A DNA stretch of 64,000 nucleotides from an uncultured Desulfobulbus sp. (GCF_963665445.1 NZ_OY762276.1:3175501-3239500), one strand, 5' to 3'; positions 33,747 through 43,701 are shown, counted from the stretch's first letter. Translations and numbers: made by a program. Notes: generated from the letters alone by a model not told the origin.

Positions 33747-35459
33747 TCAGGAAAGGGCCTGGCGAACTTGGTCGGTCAGGAAGGCAACGACCTCCTCAGT
33801 TGTAAAGAGCTGAGTCTCTCCGCTCTTGCGGCTGCGTACTTCCACCTTGCCCTCTTTTTCAAAGGTTTTCCCCACGGTCAAGCGGTAGGGAATGCCGAGC
33901 AGGTCGGCATCGTTAAATTTCGAGCCGGGCCGCTCGTCGCGGTCATCGAGGAGGACCTCCAGCCCCTGTTCCTTCAGGGATCCATAGAGCCCCTCCGCAG
34001 CCTGGATAAAACTCTCGTCCTTGGGGCCGAGGTTGAGGATAATGACCTGAAACGGGGCCAGAGGAACCGGAAAGATAATCCCCTTGGCATCGTGGTTCTG
34101 CTCGATGGCCGCCGCCACCACCCGACTGACGCCGATGCCGTAGCAGCCCATGATAAAGGGTTTTTCCTGGCCGTCGCTGTCCTGGAAGCGGGCCTCCATG
34201 GCCTCGGAATATCTGGTCCCGAGCTTGAAGATATGCCCGACCTCGATCCCCTCTTTCAGCCCGAGCGAGCCGCCGCAGTGGGGGCAACGGTCTTCCATGG
34301 TGATCTGGCGGAGGTCGCCAACGATGGCGGGCTTGAAATCCCGCTCCGGATTGACCCCGGTGAGATGGCAGCCCTTTTCGTTGGCACCGGCCACGGCATT
34401 GACCATCCGCATCACCTCCTGATCCGCCACCGTCTTGAGGTGCAGGTCAACCGGCCCGAGATAGCCCACCGGCAGGCGGGTCTGCTGCCAGACAAGATCC
34501 TCCTCCAGGGGCTCGACATCGTTGGCGCCCAACAGATTCTTCAACTTGACGGTCTGCACCTCGCGGTCGCCGCGGACAAGGGCCGCAACCACCTCGCCGT
34601 CGGCGAGGTAGAACATGGTCTTGATCACCTCCCTGGGGGCAACACCAAGAAACTGGGCCACCGTCTCCACCTTCTTCTTTCCGGGGGTGGGCACCTTGGC
34701 AATGGGCTGGAGCGCAACATCGCAAGGCTCTGCCGCGGGCAGGGCAATGGCGGCCTTCTCCACGTTGGCGGCATAGGAGCACTCGTTACAGATCACCAGG
34801 GTATCCTCGCCGGTTTCCGCCAGGACCATGAATTCATGGGAAGAGGAGCCGCCGATGGCACCGCTGTCGGCCTCGACCGCACGGAAATCCAAGCCGCAGC
34901 GCTCAAAGATGCGAAAATAGGCCTGGCGCATGATCTCATAGCTCGCACTGGCGCCGGCGTCGTCGATATCAAAGGAGTAGGCATCCTTCATCACGAACTC
35001 ACGACCGCGCATCAGGCCGAACCGGGGCCGGATTTCATCGCGGAACTTGGTCTGAATCTGGTAGAGATTGATCGGCAGCTGCCGATAGGACTGGAGCTCG
35101 CGCCGGGCGATGTCGGTGACCACCTCTTCGTGGGTCGGCCCGAGGCAGTAATCTCGTTCGTGACGATCGCGAAAGCGCAGCAACTCGGGCCCGTATTTTT
35201 TCCAGCGGCCCGATTCCTCCCACAGATCTCCCGGTTGCACCATGGGCATGAGGATCTCCTGGGCGCCGGCACGGTTCATCTCCTGACGGACGATTTCGGT
35301 GACCTTCTGCAGGGCAAGAAAGCCCATGGGCAGGTAGGTGTACATCCCCGAGGTCAGTTTACGGATGAATCCGCCCCGCACCAGGAGTTGGTGGCTGACG
35401 ACCTCCGCCTCGGAGGGCGTTTCCTTAGTGGTGGGTAAAAGCATCTGTGAGTAACGCAT
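33747..35459 (-). CDS. proS: prolyl-tRNA synthetase (bacterial type)
   Basis: A 570-residue class II synthetase that charges tRNA-Pro. It has the N-terminal catalytic domain with GMYTYLPMG and [20 protein letters not shown], motif 2 around [20 protein letters not shown] (about 138-157), and the YbaK-like editing insert (about 225-385). Motif 3 is in [14 protein letters not shown] (about 440), followed by the anticodon-binding domain. A possible zinc ribbon RCPHCGG is in the insert region. Length and layout are standard. It sits between ispG and rel. Confidence 0.96.
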   Translation of the reverse strand: MRYSQMLLPTTKETPSEAEVVSHQLLVRGGFIRKLTSGMYTYLPMGFLALQKVTEIVRQEMNRAGAQEILMPMVQPGDLWEESGRWKKYGPELLRFRDRHERDYCLGPTHEEVVTDIARRELQSYRQLPINLYQIQTKFRDEIRPRFGLMRGREFVMKDAYSFDIDDAGASASYEIMRQAYFRIFERCGLDFRAVEADSGAIGGSSSHEFMVLAETGEDTLVICNECSYAANVEKAAIALPAAEPCDVALQPIAKVPTPGKKKVETVAQFLGVAPREVIKTMFYLADGEVVAALVRGDREVQTVKLKNLLGANDVEPLEEDLVWQQTRLPVGYLGPVDLHLKTVADQEVMRMVNAVAGANEKGCHLTGVNPERDFKPAIVGDLRQITMEDRCPHCGGSLGLKEGIEVGHIFKLGTRYSEAMEARFQDSDGQEKPFIMGCYGIGVSRVVAAAIEQNHDAKGIIFPVPLAPFQVIILNLGPKDESFIQAAEGLYGSLKEQGLEVLLDDRDERPGSKFNDADLLGIPYRLTVGKTFEKEGKVEVRSRKSGETQLFTTEEVVAFLTDQVRQALS

Positions 35460-35488
35460 GTAAAATCTCCGCTTCCAAATATGATGGC

Positions 35489-35577
35489 TTCGTCAAAAGT
35501 CAAAGGTCCGAATGTCACGCATCGTAAAATCAGTAACTTACAAAGCTCGACACGTCATTCTCGGACCTTGGGACGAA
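35489..35577. repeat. imperfect long inverted repeat between proS and ispG
   Basis: Arms AAGGTCCGA (35503-35511) and TCGGACCTT (35561-35569) are perfect complements, extended by ATGtCACG/CACGTCAT with a small indel, and an outer TTCGTC (35489) pairs with GACGAA (35572-35577). The 89-base unit could fold as one hairpin and resembles a non-coding dispersed (REP or MITE-like) element. Only one copy is in the window. Confidence 0.55.
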
Positions 35578-35616
35578 AATGACCGATATAGGTTCAAAGG
35601 GGGGAAACTTGGCTTC

Positions 35617-36702
35617 TTATTGCCGCTGTTTCCATTCCCCTTCCAATTTTTCCAGTTCTGCAAGAAAGACCGTCAAGAGATCCGCCTCGGGAACCTTTTT
35701 ATAGATCTCACCCTTTTTAAAGAGGATGCCGACGCCATTGCCCCCGGCAATACCGATATCGGCCTCGCGCGCCTCTCCGGGCCCGTTGACCACGCAGCCC
35801 ATGACCGCGACCTTGATCGGGCTCTCCATCGTCTGCAGTGTGCGCTCCACCTCCTCGGCCAGCGAGAAGAGATCGATCCGGGTTCGGCCGCAGGTGGGGC
35901 AGGAAATCATCTCCGGGCCGCGCTCGCGTATACGCAGGGAACGAAGCAGTTCATAGGCGACCCGGATTTCCTCCACCGGATCGCGGGTCAGCGAGATGCG
36001 GAAGGTGTCGCCGATGCCTTCGGAGAGGAGAATACCCAAGGCAACGCTCGACTTGACCGTGCCGGCAATGAGCCCGCCGGCCTCGGTGACGCCGAGGTGT
36101 AGCGGGTAATCGGTTTCCTGGGCCAGCCGCCGATAACCGGCAATGGTGGTCAGGGTGTCTGAAGACTTGATCGAAATCTTGATCTGATCAAAGCCCTGCT
36201 CCTCCAGCAACCGTACATTGGTCAGCGCACTGGCAATGAGCGCGTCCGGGTGTTCAGGGGTGGGATAGCCGAACTGGTGCAGCAGCCCCTTTTCGATGGA
36301 TCCGGAGTTGACGCCGACCCGAATGGGTACCCGGTGCATCTTGGCCGCAGCCACCACCCGGGCCAGTTTCTCAGGCCCGCCGAGGTTGCCCGGATTGATG
36401 CGGATCCCCTGGGCACCGTGTTCCATGGCGGCAACGGCCAGGCGTGCATCAAAATGGATATCGGCGATCAGGGGGATGGTGATCTGACTGCGGATGGCCG
36501 TGATGGCTTCCGCGGCGGCCATATCCGGCACGGCGACCCGAATGATTTCACATCCTGCCTGTTCGAGGCCATGGACCTGGGCGACCGTGGCCGCCACATC
36601 GCTGGTCAGGGTGTTGGTCATCGACTGGACAACAATGGGAGCGCCATCGCCGATGGGCACATTCCCCACCAAGATGCGTCGCGTCTTTTTGCGTTTGATC
36701 AT
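35617..36702 (-). CDS. ispG: 4-hydroxy-3-methylbut-2-enyl diphosphate synthase IspG
   Basis: A 361-residue iron-sulphur enzyme that converts MEcPP to HMBPP in the non-mevalonate isoprenoid pathway. It has the TIM-barrel start VQSMTNTLTSDVAATVAQ, ADIHFDARLA and NPGNLGG, and the cluster cysteines in SCPTCGRTRIDL and MGCVVNGPGEA. The ATG at 36702 has AGAGG 6 bases upstream; the longer frame to 36789 is less likely. dxr and uppS of the same pathway lie upstream in the same gene series. Confidence 0.96.
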   Translation of the reverse strand: MIKRKKTRRILVGNVPIGDGAPIVVQSMTNTLTSDVAATVAQVHGLEQAGCEIIRVAVPDMAAAEAITAIRSQITIPLIADIHFDARLAVAAMEHGAQGIRINPGNLGGPEKLARVVAAAKMHRVPIRVGVNSGSIEKGLLHQFGYPTPEHPDALIASALTNVRLLEEQGFDQIKISIKSSDTLTTIAGYRRLAQETDYPLHLGVTEAGGLIAGTVKSSVALGILLSEGIGDTFRISLTRDPVEEIRVAYELLRSLRIRERGPEMISCPTCGRTRIDLFSLAEEVERTLQTMESPIKVAVMGCVVNGPGEAREADIGIAGGNGVGILFKKGEIYKKVPEADLLTVFLAELEKLEGEWKQRQ

Positions 36703-36899
36703 GGGTGTCCTCTCACTGCTCATAAGATGAAACAGACCTGCCCCCTGCTCCAGGGCTGGACCCGGCCGAGCAGATTCCGGTTCGGACATGCGTCAGCAGC
36801 GCTCTCGCATGACTCTTCCCTAAAAGGGGGACATCATACACGAGAAGGTGGCCCGGCGGCAAAGAGCAAATGAGTGCGGTCGGCGGTACAGGAACTTTT

Positions 36900-37610
36900 T
36901 TATCGCCGGGGAGGACGCTGCAGGCTGAGTTCAGCCTCCGAGGCGCGCACATACAACGGCACCAGATTGTCCTCTGGGCCCCCCTCCTGGCGGTCGAGCT
37001 CGACAGCCGCGCTGAAACCGATGGCTGCCGCCCGGGGATGCAGCAGCGAAGAGAACACCAGCTGCACCTGATCATGCTTGCACAGTTGCTCGGCACAGGC
37101 CGGAACTCCCGGCCCAATCACCAGGGTCGGCTCTTTGATGCGCTGTTCGAGCTGTTCTGCGGAAAGGACCGCAAAAGGCGAGGTGCGAACCCAATCATCG
37201 CCGCTAAAACAGTAGCGCGCTGCGTAGACCTGCTGTTTGCGCGCATCCAGGATCAGATAGATGGGCAACGAGGTGGGGGTGAGCTGCCGGGCAAGGCCGT
37301 CCAGGGTGGGTACGCCGATCAGGGGGCAATTGGCGGCGCGAGCGATCCCCTTGGCGGCTGCCATGCCGATGCGCAGACCGGTGAAGGAGCCCGGGCCCTG
37401 GCTCACCGCCACCGCATCGAGATCATTCCAGGTGACCTCCAGGGTTTCCATCATCCCTTTCACCGATCCCAACAGGCGGCGTGAATGGGTGATCTCAGGC
37501 TGCAGGGTGTACTCGCCCAGGACCTTGCCCGTGCCGGCCTCACCGCGGGTGAGGGCAACGCTGCCGCAGCCGGTGGATGTTTCGATGGCCAGAATCAGGA
37601 CATCAGCCAT
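36900..37610 (-). CDS. tsaB: tRNA threonylcarbamoyladenosine synthesis protein TsaB
   Basis: A 236-residue ASKHA-fold protein that partners TsaD in making t6A37 in ANN-decoding tRNAs. The opening ILAIETSTGCGSVAL and the motif GPGSFTGLRIGMAAAKGIA (about 72-90) are diagnostic. It lacks the metal-binding histidines of TsaD, as expected. The start overlaps the end of rseP by 16 bases, so expression is coupled. A 197-base gap separates it from ispG. Confidence 0.93.
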   Translation of the reverse strand: MADVLILAIETSTGCGSVALTRGEAGTGKVLGEYTLQPEITHSRRLLGSVKGMMETLEVTWNDLDAVAVSQGPGSFTGLRIGMAAAKGIARAANCPLIGVPTLDGLARQLTPTSLPIYLILDARKQQVYAARYCFSGDDWVRTSPFAVLSAEQLEQRIKEPTLVIGPGVPACAEQLCKHDQVQLVFSSLLHPRAAAIGFSAAVELDRQEGGPEDNLVPLYVRASEAELSLQRPPRR

Positions 37611-38680
37611 CGTTTCACCAGGCGGAGAATGTCATTGTAAAACACAAACACCATCAGGGTGCCGAGAATGGCGATACCGATCTTCTGGCTGATCTCCATG
37701 CTCCGCTCCCCGAGGCGGCGGCGCCTGATGGCCTCAAGCGATAGAAACACCAGGTGACCGCCGTCGAGCACGGGAATGGGAAGGAGGTTGAGAATCCCGA
37801 GGTTGACGCTGAGCAGCCCCATGAAATAGAGCAGATTCATCCAGCCGGCCTCCATCTGCTGGCCGGCCATCTCGGCGATACGGATCGGGCCGCCGAGTTC
37901 ACTGGCGGGAATCACCCGCTGGATCATCTTGACGATGCCCATGACCGTCAGGTAACCCAGATTCCAGGTCTGGACAAAGGCCGCCTGACAGGACTGGGCG
38001 ATGGAGGCATCCACGTAGCGGATCTCTTCGCTGCGGACAATACCGAGCATGTAGCGCTTGCCGACCACCTCGCCAAAGAGGTTTTTGACCTCCTGCATGT
38101 TGGGCTGGCCACTGAACTGGAGTTCCTCGCCGTTGCGCAGGACCTGAAGGCTGACCTCCCTGCCCTCGCTTTCCTTGACTGCATCGGAGACCTGGTTCCA
38201 GGAGGTGACCGCCTGGCCGTTGATACGTTGAATTTCATCACCGGTTTTCAGCCCGATCTCCTGCGCCACCGAGCCGGGATAGATTTCACCGATCCTGGTC
38301 GAATCGACCGGTTCGGGCATGCCGGCAAAGATGAACATCAGGAAAAACAGGACCACGGCGAAGAGCAGGTTAAACAACGGACCACCAAAGACAATGCCAA
38401 ACCGTTGCCAGATGCTTTTATGGGAAAAGGAGCGGGCTCTGTCGTCGGGGGTGACCTCATCATCGGCATGTTCACCGTACATCTTGACATAGCCGCCCAG
38501 GGGAAAGGCGCTGATCAGGTATTCAGTTTCACCGTAGGTCCGCCCGAACACCTTGTGACCAAAACCCAGGGAGAATTTCAGGACCTTCACGCCAAAGAGT
38601 TTGGCGAACAGGAAATGGCCCAGTTCGTGGACAAAAATCAAGACACCGAGAACGAGAATAAACGAAAAGACAGAAACCAT
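37595..38680 (-). CDS. rseP: RIP metalloprotease RseP/site-2 protease
   Basis: A 361-residue inner membrane zinc protease that cuts transmembrane anti-sigma factors or signal peptides. The catalytic HELGHFLFAK is in the first transmembrane segment (about 18-27), and the third ligand motif is in IPVLDGGHLVF (about 305). One PDZ domain (about 115-195, SVAQEIGLKTGDEIQRINGQ) lies between, and there are at least three hydrophobic segments. AGGA is suitably placed before ATG. It follows dxr after 164 bases. Confidence 0.94.
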   Translation of the reverse strand: MVSVFSFILVLGVLIFVHELGHFLFAKLFGVKVLKFSLGFGHKVFGRTYGETEYLISAFPLGGYVKMYGEHADDEVTPDDRARSFSHKSIWQRFGIVFGGPLFNLLFAVVLFFLMFIFAGMPEPVDSTRIGEIYPGSVAQEIGLKTGDEIQRINGQAVTSWNQVSDAVKESEGREVSLQVLRNGEELQFSGQPNMQEVKNLFGEVVGKRYMLGIVRSEEIRYVDASIAQSCQAAFVQTWNLGYLTVMGIVKMIQRVIPASELGGPIRIAEMAGQQMEAGWMNLLYFMGLLSVNLGILNLLPIPVLDGGHLVFLSLEAIRRRRLGERSMEISQKIGIAILGTLMVFVFYNDILRLVKRWLMS

Positions 38681-38708
38681 AGAAATCCTGGAAAGGTGTG
38701 TCGTTCTT

Positions 38709-38773
38709 GCAAAAAGCCCTCAGGGAGGAAGAATGCGCTCCGTGCCCCTGTCGGAACAAGGCCGGCTTTTTGC
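38709..38773. repeat. 10-bp inverted repeat in the rseP-dxr gap
   Basis: GCAAAAAGCC (38709-38718) and its exact complement GGCTTTTTGC (38764-38773) are separated by 45 bases. It may bring together a long-range hairpin in the mRNA between dxr and rseP. It is not a standard terminator because the loop is long. Confidence 0.4.
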
Positions 38774-38844
38774 TCAGTTGATCTGCGGGCGTTTTCAGAC
38801 AGCGCCCAGGGCTGCAAGCAAAACTCCTTAAAGCCGTCCTGGGC

Positions 38845-40002
38845 CTACAGGATGCCAATCGCCTGACCGGCTGCGATACGAGCGGCCTGGTCTGCAGCAA
38901 GTATTGCCTCAACATCGAGCTCATCCCCCTGAGGGGACGCGGCCAAGCTGAGTTCGACCACACGGGCAATATCGAGAAAACCGATTCGCCCCTGGAGAAA
39001 GGCGTCGACCGCTACCTCGTTAGCCGCGTTCAGCACTGCCGGGTGAACCCCGCCTGCGGCCAGGGCATCAAAGGCCATCTGCAATGCTGGAAAGCGAGCC
39101 AGATCCGGCTGCTCAAAACTCAGATCGCTGCATTGCGACAATGTAAGTCTGGGCAAGTTCAAGGGCAAGCGTTTGGGATAGGTCAGGGCATAGCCAATGG
39201 GAATACGCATGTCCGGAATACCCAGTTGGGCGACCACCGAGCCATCCTGGTATTCAACCAGCGAGTGTACAATGGATTGAGGATGGACGACCACCTCGAT
39301 GCGCTCAGGTTCAACGCCAAAGAGCCACCTGGCCTCGATTACTTCCAACCCCTTGTTCATCAAGGTTGCCGAGTCGATGGAAATCTTCCGTCCCATGGAC
39401 CAGTTCGGGTGGGCAAGGGCCTGTTCGGGTTCAGCCTGCTTGAGGGCGTCTACACTCCAGGTGCGAAAAGGGCCCCCAGAGGCGGTGAGAATCAACTTGG
39501 AGACATCCTCGTTGCGCCCGGCTTCCAGGGCCTGGAAGATGGCGCTGTGTTCGGAATCAATGGGCAAGAGCCGGACCTGGTGCGCCTGCGCCTCCTCCAT
39601 CACCAGCCGTCCAGCCATGACCAGGGTCTCCTTGTTGGCCAGGCCCACATCCTTGCCAGCGCGAATGGCGGCCAGGGTGGGAAGGAGGCCGACGGCGCCG
39701 ACAACGGCGGTCACCACCATGTCCGCGTCGGCCAGAGTGGCCACGGCGCTGTTCCCTTCGATTCCGCAGAGGATGCGGGAACGGTAAGCCCGCGGCAGAA
39801 GTTGCGCAAGCGGGGCGACCAGGTCGGGGTTGCCGATGGAAACGCATTCGGGCGCAAATTCCTGGACCTGCTGGCTCAACAGTTCGATGTTGCTTCCGGC
39901 GGACAGGCCAACAATACGAAACTGATCGGGAAACTGGCGAACAATGGCCAGGACATTGGTACCGATTGAACCGGTGGACCCAAGAAGTGCAATTCGTTTC
40001 AT
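38845..40002 (-). CDS. dxr: 1-deoxy-D-xylulose 5-phosphate reductoisomerase
   Basis: A 385-residue NADPH-dependent enzyme that forms MEP, the committed step of the non-mevalonate pathway. The Rossmann motif [15 protein letters not shown] is at the N-terminus. The substrate and metal-binding segments [12 protein letters not shown] (about 150), [29 protein letters not shown] and [17 protein letters not shown] are intact. Its start overlaps the cdsA stop (ATGA). Confidence 0.97.
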   Translation of the reverse strand: MKRIALLGSTGSIGTNVLAIVRQFPDQFRIVGLSAGSNIELLSQQVQEFAPECVSIGNPDLVAPLAQLLPRAYRSRILCGIEGNSAVATLADADMVVTAVVGAVGLLPTLAAIRAGKDVGLANKETLVMAGRLVMEEAQAHQVRLLPIDSEHSAIFQALEAGRNEDVSKLILTASGGPFRTWSVDALKQAEPEQALAHPNWSMGRKISIDSATLMNKGLEVIEARWLFGVEPERIEVVVHPQSIVHSLVEYQDGSVVAQLGIPDMRIPIGYALTYPKRLPLNLPRLTLSQCSDLSFEQPDLARFPALQMAFDALAAGGVHPAVLNAANEVAVDAFLQGRIGFLDIARVVELSLAASPQGDELDVEAILAADQAARIAAGQAIGIL

Positions 40003-40796
40003 TGAAGGACGTTGAAAAAGAGCAAATAATAGAGCACGGGCCCAGTGAGCAGAAGGCTGTCAACACGATCAAGGAGACCGCCGTGCCCCAAAAGCACGGT
40101 TCCGGAATCCTTGACGCCAACGGAACGTTTAATCAGCGATTCGGTCAAGTCACCGGCGATACCGATCACGATAAGCACACTGCTGCCCAGCAAGAGCAGG
40201 AGTGGGTCGGCCGATTGCGGCAAAAACAGATTGATGAGTTCAGCAGCAAGAACCCCGGTCAAGATGCCGCCGATGCCACCAGCGACCGTTTTTTTGGGAC
40301 TGATCAGAGGAAAGAGTTTGCGGCGGCCAAAGGTCTTGCCGGCATAGTAGGCCCCGGTGTCTGAGCCGGCTATCATCGCAATGAACAGAATGAGCCAGTA
40401 CGGCCCCTGGGGGAGGAAGCGGATCAGGACCAGGTGCGCCAGGCTGACGGAAATATAGAGGGTGGCAAAACCGGCACAACTGAGGTAGCGCAGTACATCC
40501 TCAACCTTGCCATAGCCGTGCAGGGCCAAGGCGACAACCGCCAACAGCGAACCGAAGATCCCCGCTGGCAGCAGGGCAATCTGCCCGTTGAACACGGCTA
40601 CCATCGGCAGCAGACAGGCACCTATGGTGACAAACAAACGAAGACCTGCGATAAAACCGCAGGTCATACGAAAAAATTCATGCAGGGCGATGGCAGCGCC
40701 CATCAGTCCGACGAACCAAAAAAGCACAGAGGAGCCCATAAAGAGCAGCAAAAACCAACAAACCACCATCAGCAGGCCAGGGATCACACGATTCAT
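39999..40796 (-). CDS. cdsA: phosphatidate cytidylyltransferase CdsA
   Basis: A 265-residue polytopic inner membrane enzyme that makes CDP-diacylglycerol from phosphatidic acid and CTP. It has about seven hydrophobic segments and the family signature near the C-terminus, [20 protein letters not shown] (about 214-233), with [18 protein letters not shown] upstream. It follows uppS after 6 bases and overlaps dxr by 4. Confidence 0.94.
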   Translation of the reverse strand: MNRVIPGLLMVVCWFLLLFMGSSVLFWFVGLMGAAIALHEFFRMTCGFIAGLRLFVTIGACLLPMVAVFNGQIALLPAGIFGSLLAVVALALHGYGKVEDVLRYLSCAGFATLYISVSLAHLVLIRFLPQGPYWLILFIAMIAGSDTGAYYAGKTFGRRKLFPLISPKKTVAGGIGGILTGVLAAELINLFLPQSADPLLLLLGSSVLIVIGIAGDLTESLIKRSVGVKDSGTVLLGHGGLLDRVDSLLLTGPVLYYLLFFNVLQ

Positions 40797-40802
40797 CGTT
40801 CT

Positions 40803-41543
40803 TTACGTACCGCTGAGTTGGGCTCCGGTTCTCCCGAACCGACGTTGTCGTTGGGAAAAATTGTGCAGGGCGGCAAGGAATTGGTCTTTATGAAAATCAG
40901 GCCATTTGGTCTCGGTGAAATACAGTTCCGCGTAGGAGGCCTGCCAGAGGAGGAAATTGGAGAGCCGGTTCTCACCGCCGGTGCGGATAAGGAGATCCGG
41001 ATCAGGCTGCCCGGCAGTGAAGAGGCGATCACTGATCGCTGCTTCGTCAAGATCGGCGGGATCGAGTACACCATCCCGACAATCCCGGGCGATCTGCCTG
41101 ACCACCTCCAGCAACTCTGAACGGCCGCCATAGTTCAAGGCAAGATTCAGGGTCAAGCCAGTGCAGGATCGCGTCTGTTCGATGCTCTCCAAGAGGATGC
41201 GACGAACATCTTCCGGAAGCCTTTGGGGAAAGCCCAAACAGTTGAGCCGAATATCATTGCGCAGCATGGTCCGCAATTCGGCCTGAAGATAGGTTTTCAA
41301 CAGCCCCATGAGGCCGCTTACCTCGCCGGCGGGACGCTTCCAGTTTTCGGTGGAAAAGGCATAGAGGGTGAGATAGCCGATCCCAAGGGACCGTGCCACC
41401 TCAACAATTTCACGGACGGTGTCAACGCCGGCTTTATGGCCGAACAGCCTCGGGCGATGACGTTCTTCTGCCCACCTTCCGTTGCCGTCCATGATAATGG
41501 CAACATGCCGGGGTATGGTACAGTCTGCTTCTTGGATCTCCAC
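40803..41543 (-). CDS. uppS: undecaprenyl diphosphate synthase
   Basis: A 246-residue cis-prenyltransferase that builds the C55 lipid carrier for cell wall synthesis. The opening IIMDGNGRWAEERH (about 17-30), GHKAG, YAFSTENWKRP (about 75) and the C-terminal LLIRTGGENRLSNFLLWQ (about 192-209) are the conserved blocks. It lies between frr and cdsA in the common order frr-uppS-cdsA-dxr. Confidence 0.96.
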   Translation of the reverse strand: MEIQEADCTIPRHVAIIMDGNGRWAEERHRPRLFGHKAGVDTVREIVEVARSLGIGYLTLYAFSTENWKRPAGEVSGLMGLLKTYLQAELRTMLRNDIRLNCLGFPQRLPEDVRRILLESIEQTRSCTGLTLNLALNYGGRSELLEVVRQIARDCRDGVLDPADLDEAAISDRLFTAGQPDPDLLIRTGGENRLSNFLLWQASYAELYFTETKWPDFHKDQFLAALHNFSQRQRRFGRTGAQLSGT

Positions 41544-41570
41544 AGTGACAAGTATTTCGTGCAGGGCTGA

Positions 41571-42128
41571 TCAGACAGCCATCACTTCCTTTTCTTTGCC
41601 GCTGGTAATTTCGTCGATTTGGGCGACAAAACTATCAGTGGCCTTTTGCGATTCGTCCTGAAGGCGGAACATGTCGTCCTCAGAGATTTCTTTGTCCTTT
41701 TTCAACTTTTTGAGGGTTTCGTTGGCTTCCCGGCGAACATTGCGCAGGGCAATCTTGTGTTCCTCTCCAAGTTTTTTCACCTGCTTGACCAACTCCTTAC
41801 GACGATCTTCGGTCAACGGTGGGATAGTGAGGCGAATCACGTTCCCATCGCTGCTCGGGGTCAATCCGAGATCGGAGGCAAGGATGGCCTTTTCGATGGC
41901 AGGCAGGACCTGCGGATCCCAGGGTTTGATCGCAATCATGTTGCTTTCAGGAATGGTGAGTGCACTCACCTGGTCTAAGGTCATCTGCGAGCCGTAGGCA
42001 TTGACCTTGATGCCATCAAGCAGGGACAAAGTGGCGCGCCCGGTCCGAATTTTCACAAGATCGCGCTTGAGGGCCTCGATGCTTGAGGCCATTTTTTCAT
42101 TCAACTGGTCGATAATGGCGTTGGACAT
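41571..42128 (-). CDS. frr: ribosome recycling factor
   Basis: A 185-residue two-domain factor that splits post-termination ribosomes together with EF-G. It shows the conserved IRTGRATLSLLDGIKVNAYG (about 27-46), ALTIPESNMIAIKPWD and LTEDRRKELVKQVKKLGEEH blocks. GAGG is well spaced before ATG. It is separated from pyrH by a 59-base gap that contains a GC-rich hairpin. Confidence 0.97.
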   Translation of the reverse strand: MSNAIIDQLNEKMASSIEALKRDLVKIRTGRATLSLLDGIKVNAYGSQMTLDQVSALTIPESNMIAIKPWDPQVLPAIEKAILASDLGLTPSSDGNVIRLTIPPLTEDRRKELVKQVKKLGEEHKIALRNVRREANETLKKLKKDKEISEDDMFRLQDESQKATDSFVAQIDEITSGKEKEVMAV

Positions 42129-42147
42129 AATTTCCTCTTACACGGAG

Positions 42148-42179
42148 CACCCCCGATCAGGTTTGACCGAGCGGGGGTG
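42148..42179 (-). repeat. GC-rich hairpin between pyrH and frr
   Basis: CACCCCCG (42148-42155) pairs with CGGGGGTG (42172-42179), and inner GGT/ACC and TC/GA pairs extend the stem. No T-tract follows on the minus strand, so it is more likely an mRNA-stability, processing or attenuation structure than a terminator. Confidence 0.55.
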
Positions 42180-42187
42180 TCAAGGAT

Positions 42188-42895
42188 TCAATTGGTGATC
42201 AGCGTTCCCACATCTTCTCCGGTAACCGCTTTGACGATATTGCCGGGCTTTGTCATGTCGAAGACAAAGATCGGCAGGTTGTTGTCACGGGCAAGGGAGA
42301 TTCCTGCGGCATCCATGATTTTGAGATCATCGCGCAGGACAGTGGAAAAGGTGAGGGTATGATAACGCACAGCATTGGCATCCTTTTCCGGATCCCGATC
42401 ATACACCCCATCAACCCTGGTGGCTTTCATAATGACATCGGCCTTGATTTCCAGGGCACGAAGCACGGCGGCGGTATCGGTTGTGAAGTAGGGATTACCG
42501 GTACCAGCGGCAAAGATAACCACCCTTTTATGTTCCAAATGATCGAGGGCTTTCAGTCGCTCATAGGCTTCGCAGACATTGAGCATGGTGATGGCGGACA
42601 TAACCTTGGTGGGGATATCCAGATTTTCAAGTCCATCCTGGACGGCAAGCGAATTCATGACCGTCCCGAGCATCCCCATGTTGTCGGCGGAGCTCCTGTC
42701 CATACCACTGGCAGCTCCGGCAACACCGCGAAAAATATTCCCCGCCCCTATCACAAGGGCGAGTTCGATTTTGAGGTTATGCAGCGCCTGAATTTCCTGG
42801 GACAAGTACTTGATGACCTCAGTGCTGATGCCGTAGGGCCGATCCCCCATCAGGGCTTCACCACTGATTTTCAAAAGAACTCGTTTGAATTTCAT
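42188..42895 (-). CDS. pyrH: UMP kinase
   Basis: A 235-residue hexameric amino-acid-kinase-fold enzyme that phosphorylates UMP. It has the N-terminal VLLKISGEALMG, GAGNIFRG (about 55), GTGNPYFTTDTAAVLRALE and VDGVYDRDPEKD (about 165). The ATG at 42895 is preceded by GAGGAG; the frame extends to 43003 but would overlap tsf. It is in the standard rpsB-tsf-pyrH-frr order. Confidence 0.97.
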   Translation of the reverse strand: MKFKRVLLKISGEALMGDRPYGISTEVIKYLSQEIQALHNLKIELALVIGAGNIFRGVAGAASGMDRSSADNMGMLGTVMNSLAVQDGLENLDIPTKVMSAITMLNVCEAYERLKALDHLEHKRVVIFAAGTGNPYFTTDTAAVLRALEIKADVIMKATRVDGVYDRDPEKDANAVRYHTLTFSTVLRDDLKIMDAAGISLARDNNLPIFVFDMTKPGNIVKAVTGEDVGTLITN

Positions 42896-42980
42896 TTCGC
42901 AGCTCTCCTCGTCACTTCTTTTTCCCACATTTCTTCCATGGGTACTCTTTTCGACGCCCTCTCGGAGATTTGGGGAGGAC

Positions 42981-43571
42981 TTAGCCGATTTGAAAACGGG
43001 CAAACTGCTTCACAGAGATGTTCTCACCCATCTTGGCGACAAGTTCATTGAGCAGGTCTTGAATGGACAGATCCGGATTCTTGACGAATTTCTGCTCCAG
43101 CAGACAGATCTCAGCGAGGTATTTCTCCATCTTGCCGGAAACGATTTTTTCGACGATCTGCTCAGGTTTGCCTGAGTCAAGGGCCTGTTTAACATAGATT
43201 TCTTTTTCGCGCGCTACCAATTCAGCAGGAACATCGTCACGGTTGATGGCAACCGGGTTGACCGCGGCGATATGCATGGCGATATCTTTGGCAAAAGCCT
43301 TGAAATCATCCGTTTTGGCAACGAAATCGGTCTCGCATCCGACCTCTACCATGACGCCGAGTTTGCCGCCAGCGTGAATGTAGCATTCGACAACGCCTTC
43401 TTTGGTCTCTCGGTCGGCACGTTTTGCGGCAACAGCTAATCCTTTTTGGCGCAGCAGGTCAACGGCCTTTTCCATGTCACCATCGGTTTCGGTGAGGGCC
43501 TTTTTACAGTCCATCATGCCGGCATTGGTCTTATCCCGCAGTTCCTTTACCATTTGACTTGTAATTGTCAC
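42981..43571 (-). CDS. tsf: elongation factor Ts (short form)
   Basis: A 196-residue nucleotide exchange factor for EF-Tu. It has the N-terminal UBA-like domain with KELRDKTNAGMMDCKKAL and the TDFVAKTDDF motif (about 78) that inserts into EF-Tu. At under 200 residues it is the short form found in many deltaproteobacteria and Gram-positives, against about 280 in E. coli. A GTG at 43571 has the best spaced AAGGAG; an ATG at 43577 is possible. Confidence 0.96.
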   Translation of the reverse strand: MTITSQMVKELRDKTNAGMMDCKKALTETDGDMEKAVDLLRQKGLAVAAKRADRETKEGVVECYIHAGGKLGVMVEVGCETDFVAKTDDFKAFAKDIAMHIAAVNPVAINRDDVPAELVAREKEIYVKQALDSGKPEQIVEKIVSGKMEKYLAEICLLEQKFVKNPDLSIQDLLNELVAKMGENISVKQFARFQIG

Positions 43572-43628
43572 AGTCATTCTCCTTCGTCAACGTGCATCAA
43601 AGCACATATCGTAGTCAACAGTATACGC

Positions 43629-43664
43629 AAAACCGACAAAGAAGCCAGGAGGCCACTTTGTCGG
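43629..43664 (-). terminator. attenuator-like hairpin between rpsB and tsf
   Basis: CCGACAAAG (43633-43641) pairs perfectly with CTTTGTCGG (43656-43664), with a small inner GCC/GGC pairing, and four T residues follow on the minus strand. It could lower tsf expression relative to rpsB. Confidence 0.5.
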
Positions 43665-43701
43665 CTGATTTCATCGGGAATCCAAAAGAAGGGGAGGGGA
43701 A

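Noticed and set aside
33693-35438. A 581-codon plus-strand frame opposite proS
   Set aside because: Antisense of proS, whose motifs are unambiguous; the translation is low-complexity His/Gly/Leu-rich with no recognisable domain.
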